From positions 3,224,001 through 3,288,000 of the forward strand of contig CM082587.2 of NCBI GenBank assembly GCA_040954595.2: 64,000 nucleotides of DNA, written 5' to 3'. Below are positions 62,751 through 64,000 of this stretch, piece by piece. A program made the position numbers and the translations under genes. This DNA is from Balanoglossus misakiensis. Taxonomy: Eukaryota > Hemichordata. The notes beneath the pieces are model-generated. The model did no database searches. It worked only from the letters and a program-made list of their open reading frames with translations, and was not told the origin of the DNA. Every line of letters begins with the position of its first letter. Position 1 is the stretch's first letter.

Positions 62751-64000
62751 ACACCTGTATGAACAACTATTAGAAGAAATATATTCACTTAATGAGAATG
62801 TGACAGCATGGTGTGTTCCCATATTGCTTTCCATCTCACTTATTCAAGTGGCTTCTACGAGCAAGCTTACCAGGTTAACATGCGTCATGAAGTTACTAGA
62901 ATCTACTCTCATGATATGCAAACAGACTAAAGCCAAACCAGACACCAAATGATTGTGAAAAATTGCTCAATTTCCACAAATGCCTGGTTTATAGGGGACC
63001 CTTTGACATACATGTAGTCCTAATAAAAGTCTAGAAAGTGTTTTTTAAGCTTGCTCCCCACACATGATATATACATGTATATTACTTGCACAGCACACAA
63101 CTCCAAGAGGACTACCTGGTATCCTTGAGAGTCAAAAGCCTGCGCTATACAGCATGAAGCAGTAACTGCACCTACAGGACAAAATGTAGTCAGTAAGTCT
63201 GCACATGAGTTTGTCAATAGCAGGTAGTTGATTCATAGGAGAAAAAATGTTAGATTTACTGGGGCTTTATTTTGGTGATAGATACGGTATATTATTAATT
63301 TTGCCAGGTTTCCCAACCATTACAATCTCCCTCTGTTGTATTGTGCTACGTGATCTTTTCAGTGAAATACTCATTGCCCTATGTTTCCTGATCTGTGTAA
63401 TCTCAGTAAAACATGTTCTAGCAAGCATTAATGCATCATGAACAATGAGAAAAAAAATGTGCGGAGGTTGAATACTCATCATAAACAATAGACATTTTCT
63501 ATAACTGCAGCTTTGCATGCATATAATGCCGGGTACACTGTAAACCTCTAAAGCTTTCATGTTTCATCTTGTTATTTCATATTTTATTTTGCACAACTAT
63601 GAATAGAACATTCTGAATGCTGACCAAGATTTTATCTGCCACAATCAAATCTGGGTCACTGCAAATCTGGGTCACACTCATGCAACAACAGCCGAGTCTT
63701 GTTATTATTTCCCTCAATTTTCTCTCTCTTTGAGTTTGCCTCCTGGTCGAGTCGGGTTTATTGTAACCATGGTAACGGTACACTTGGGCCGTATGCCGAA
63801 GCCCCCATGATTGTACACTGGAGTGGGTTGCAATCACGGATAAATCTTACAGTTACACATGGTTATTAAACTACGGTATATGGTGGACGCACTTGTACTC
63901 TCACAGTCAGTGAAACTGCAAGTGTAAAATCATATCCAAACTCGAGATCATGTACAACAGTGTAACGATTTTATAATCAACAGCGTATGTTAAACAAACC
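62751..64000. other. Upstream region of the aminotransferase gene
   Basis: It holds the 5' UTR and promoter of the minus-strand aminotransferase gene, but I cannot place a TATA box or upstream exon with confidence. No further coding exon is recognised. Open frames at 63267-63560 and 63577-63837 (minus) have no domain. Confidence 0.4.

Noticed and set aside
62751-62834. 28-residue N-terminal extension of the aminotransferase
   Set aside because: In frame with exon 1, but it would put acidic and polar residues ahead of the mitochondrial leader. The Met-Met start fits the family better.

Overview
The window is nuclear DNA from an animal. Several genes are split by standard GT-AG introns, AATAAA poly(A) signals follow the genes, and most of the sequence is AT-rich, stop-riddled non-coding DNA with microsatellites, foldback elements and a decayed LINE. 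I could not fix the species. The gene content (METTL24-like methyltransferase, KYAT-type aminotransferase with a mitochondrial leader, tandem intronless rhodopsin-class receptors, a dibasic-cleaved peptide precursor) suits a marine invertebrate. A non-vertebrate deuterostome (hemichordate, cephalochordate or echinoderm) is my best guess, and that is inference.

Layout. Positions 1 to about 49,000 are almost a gene desert. The one convincing gene there is a small secreted-peptide precursor on the minus strand (17,024-17,371) with a signal peptide, several dibasic cleavage sites and a possible cyclic peptide. The same stretch holds compound microsatellites (4.8, 7.3, 15.25, 46.2 kb), a foldback repeat with a poly-G run (5.75 kb), many poly-C/G runs and an L1-like LINE remnant (46.7-47.5 kb). 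From 49 kb the window is gene-dense. Two tandem, same-strand, intronless class A GPCR genes (49,934-50,926 and 53,982-54,977) are paralogues, about 70% identical by eye. They are followed by a six-exon METTL24-like methyltransferase gene (56,252-58,203, plus strand). A complete 14-exon kynurenine/glutamine aminotransferase gene (58,712-62,750, minus strand) converges on it.

How the genes relate. There is no operon-like logic. The two GPCRs are a local duplication. The methyltransferase and aminotransferase genes are tail-to-tail with only about 0.5 kb between stop codons, and their 3' UTRs probably overlap. The aminotransferase keeps a leader exon plus an internal methionine, as in vertebrate KYAT3, which suggests mitochondrial and cytosolic forms. 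The peptide precursor and the two peptide-receptor-like GPCRs lie about 32 kb apart; a ligand-receptor relationship is only a speculation.

The most interesting item is the 17-kb peptide precursor. It predicts an 18-residue peptide with one disulfide and an eight-residue ring that I cannot assign to a known neuropeptide family.
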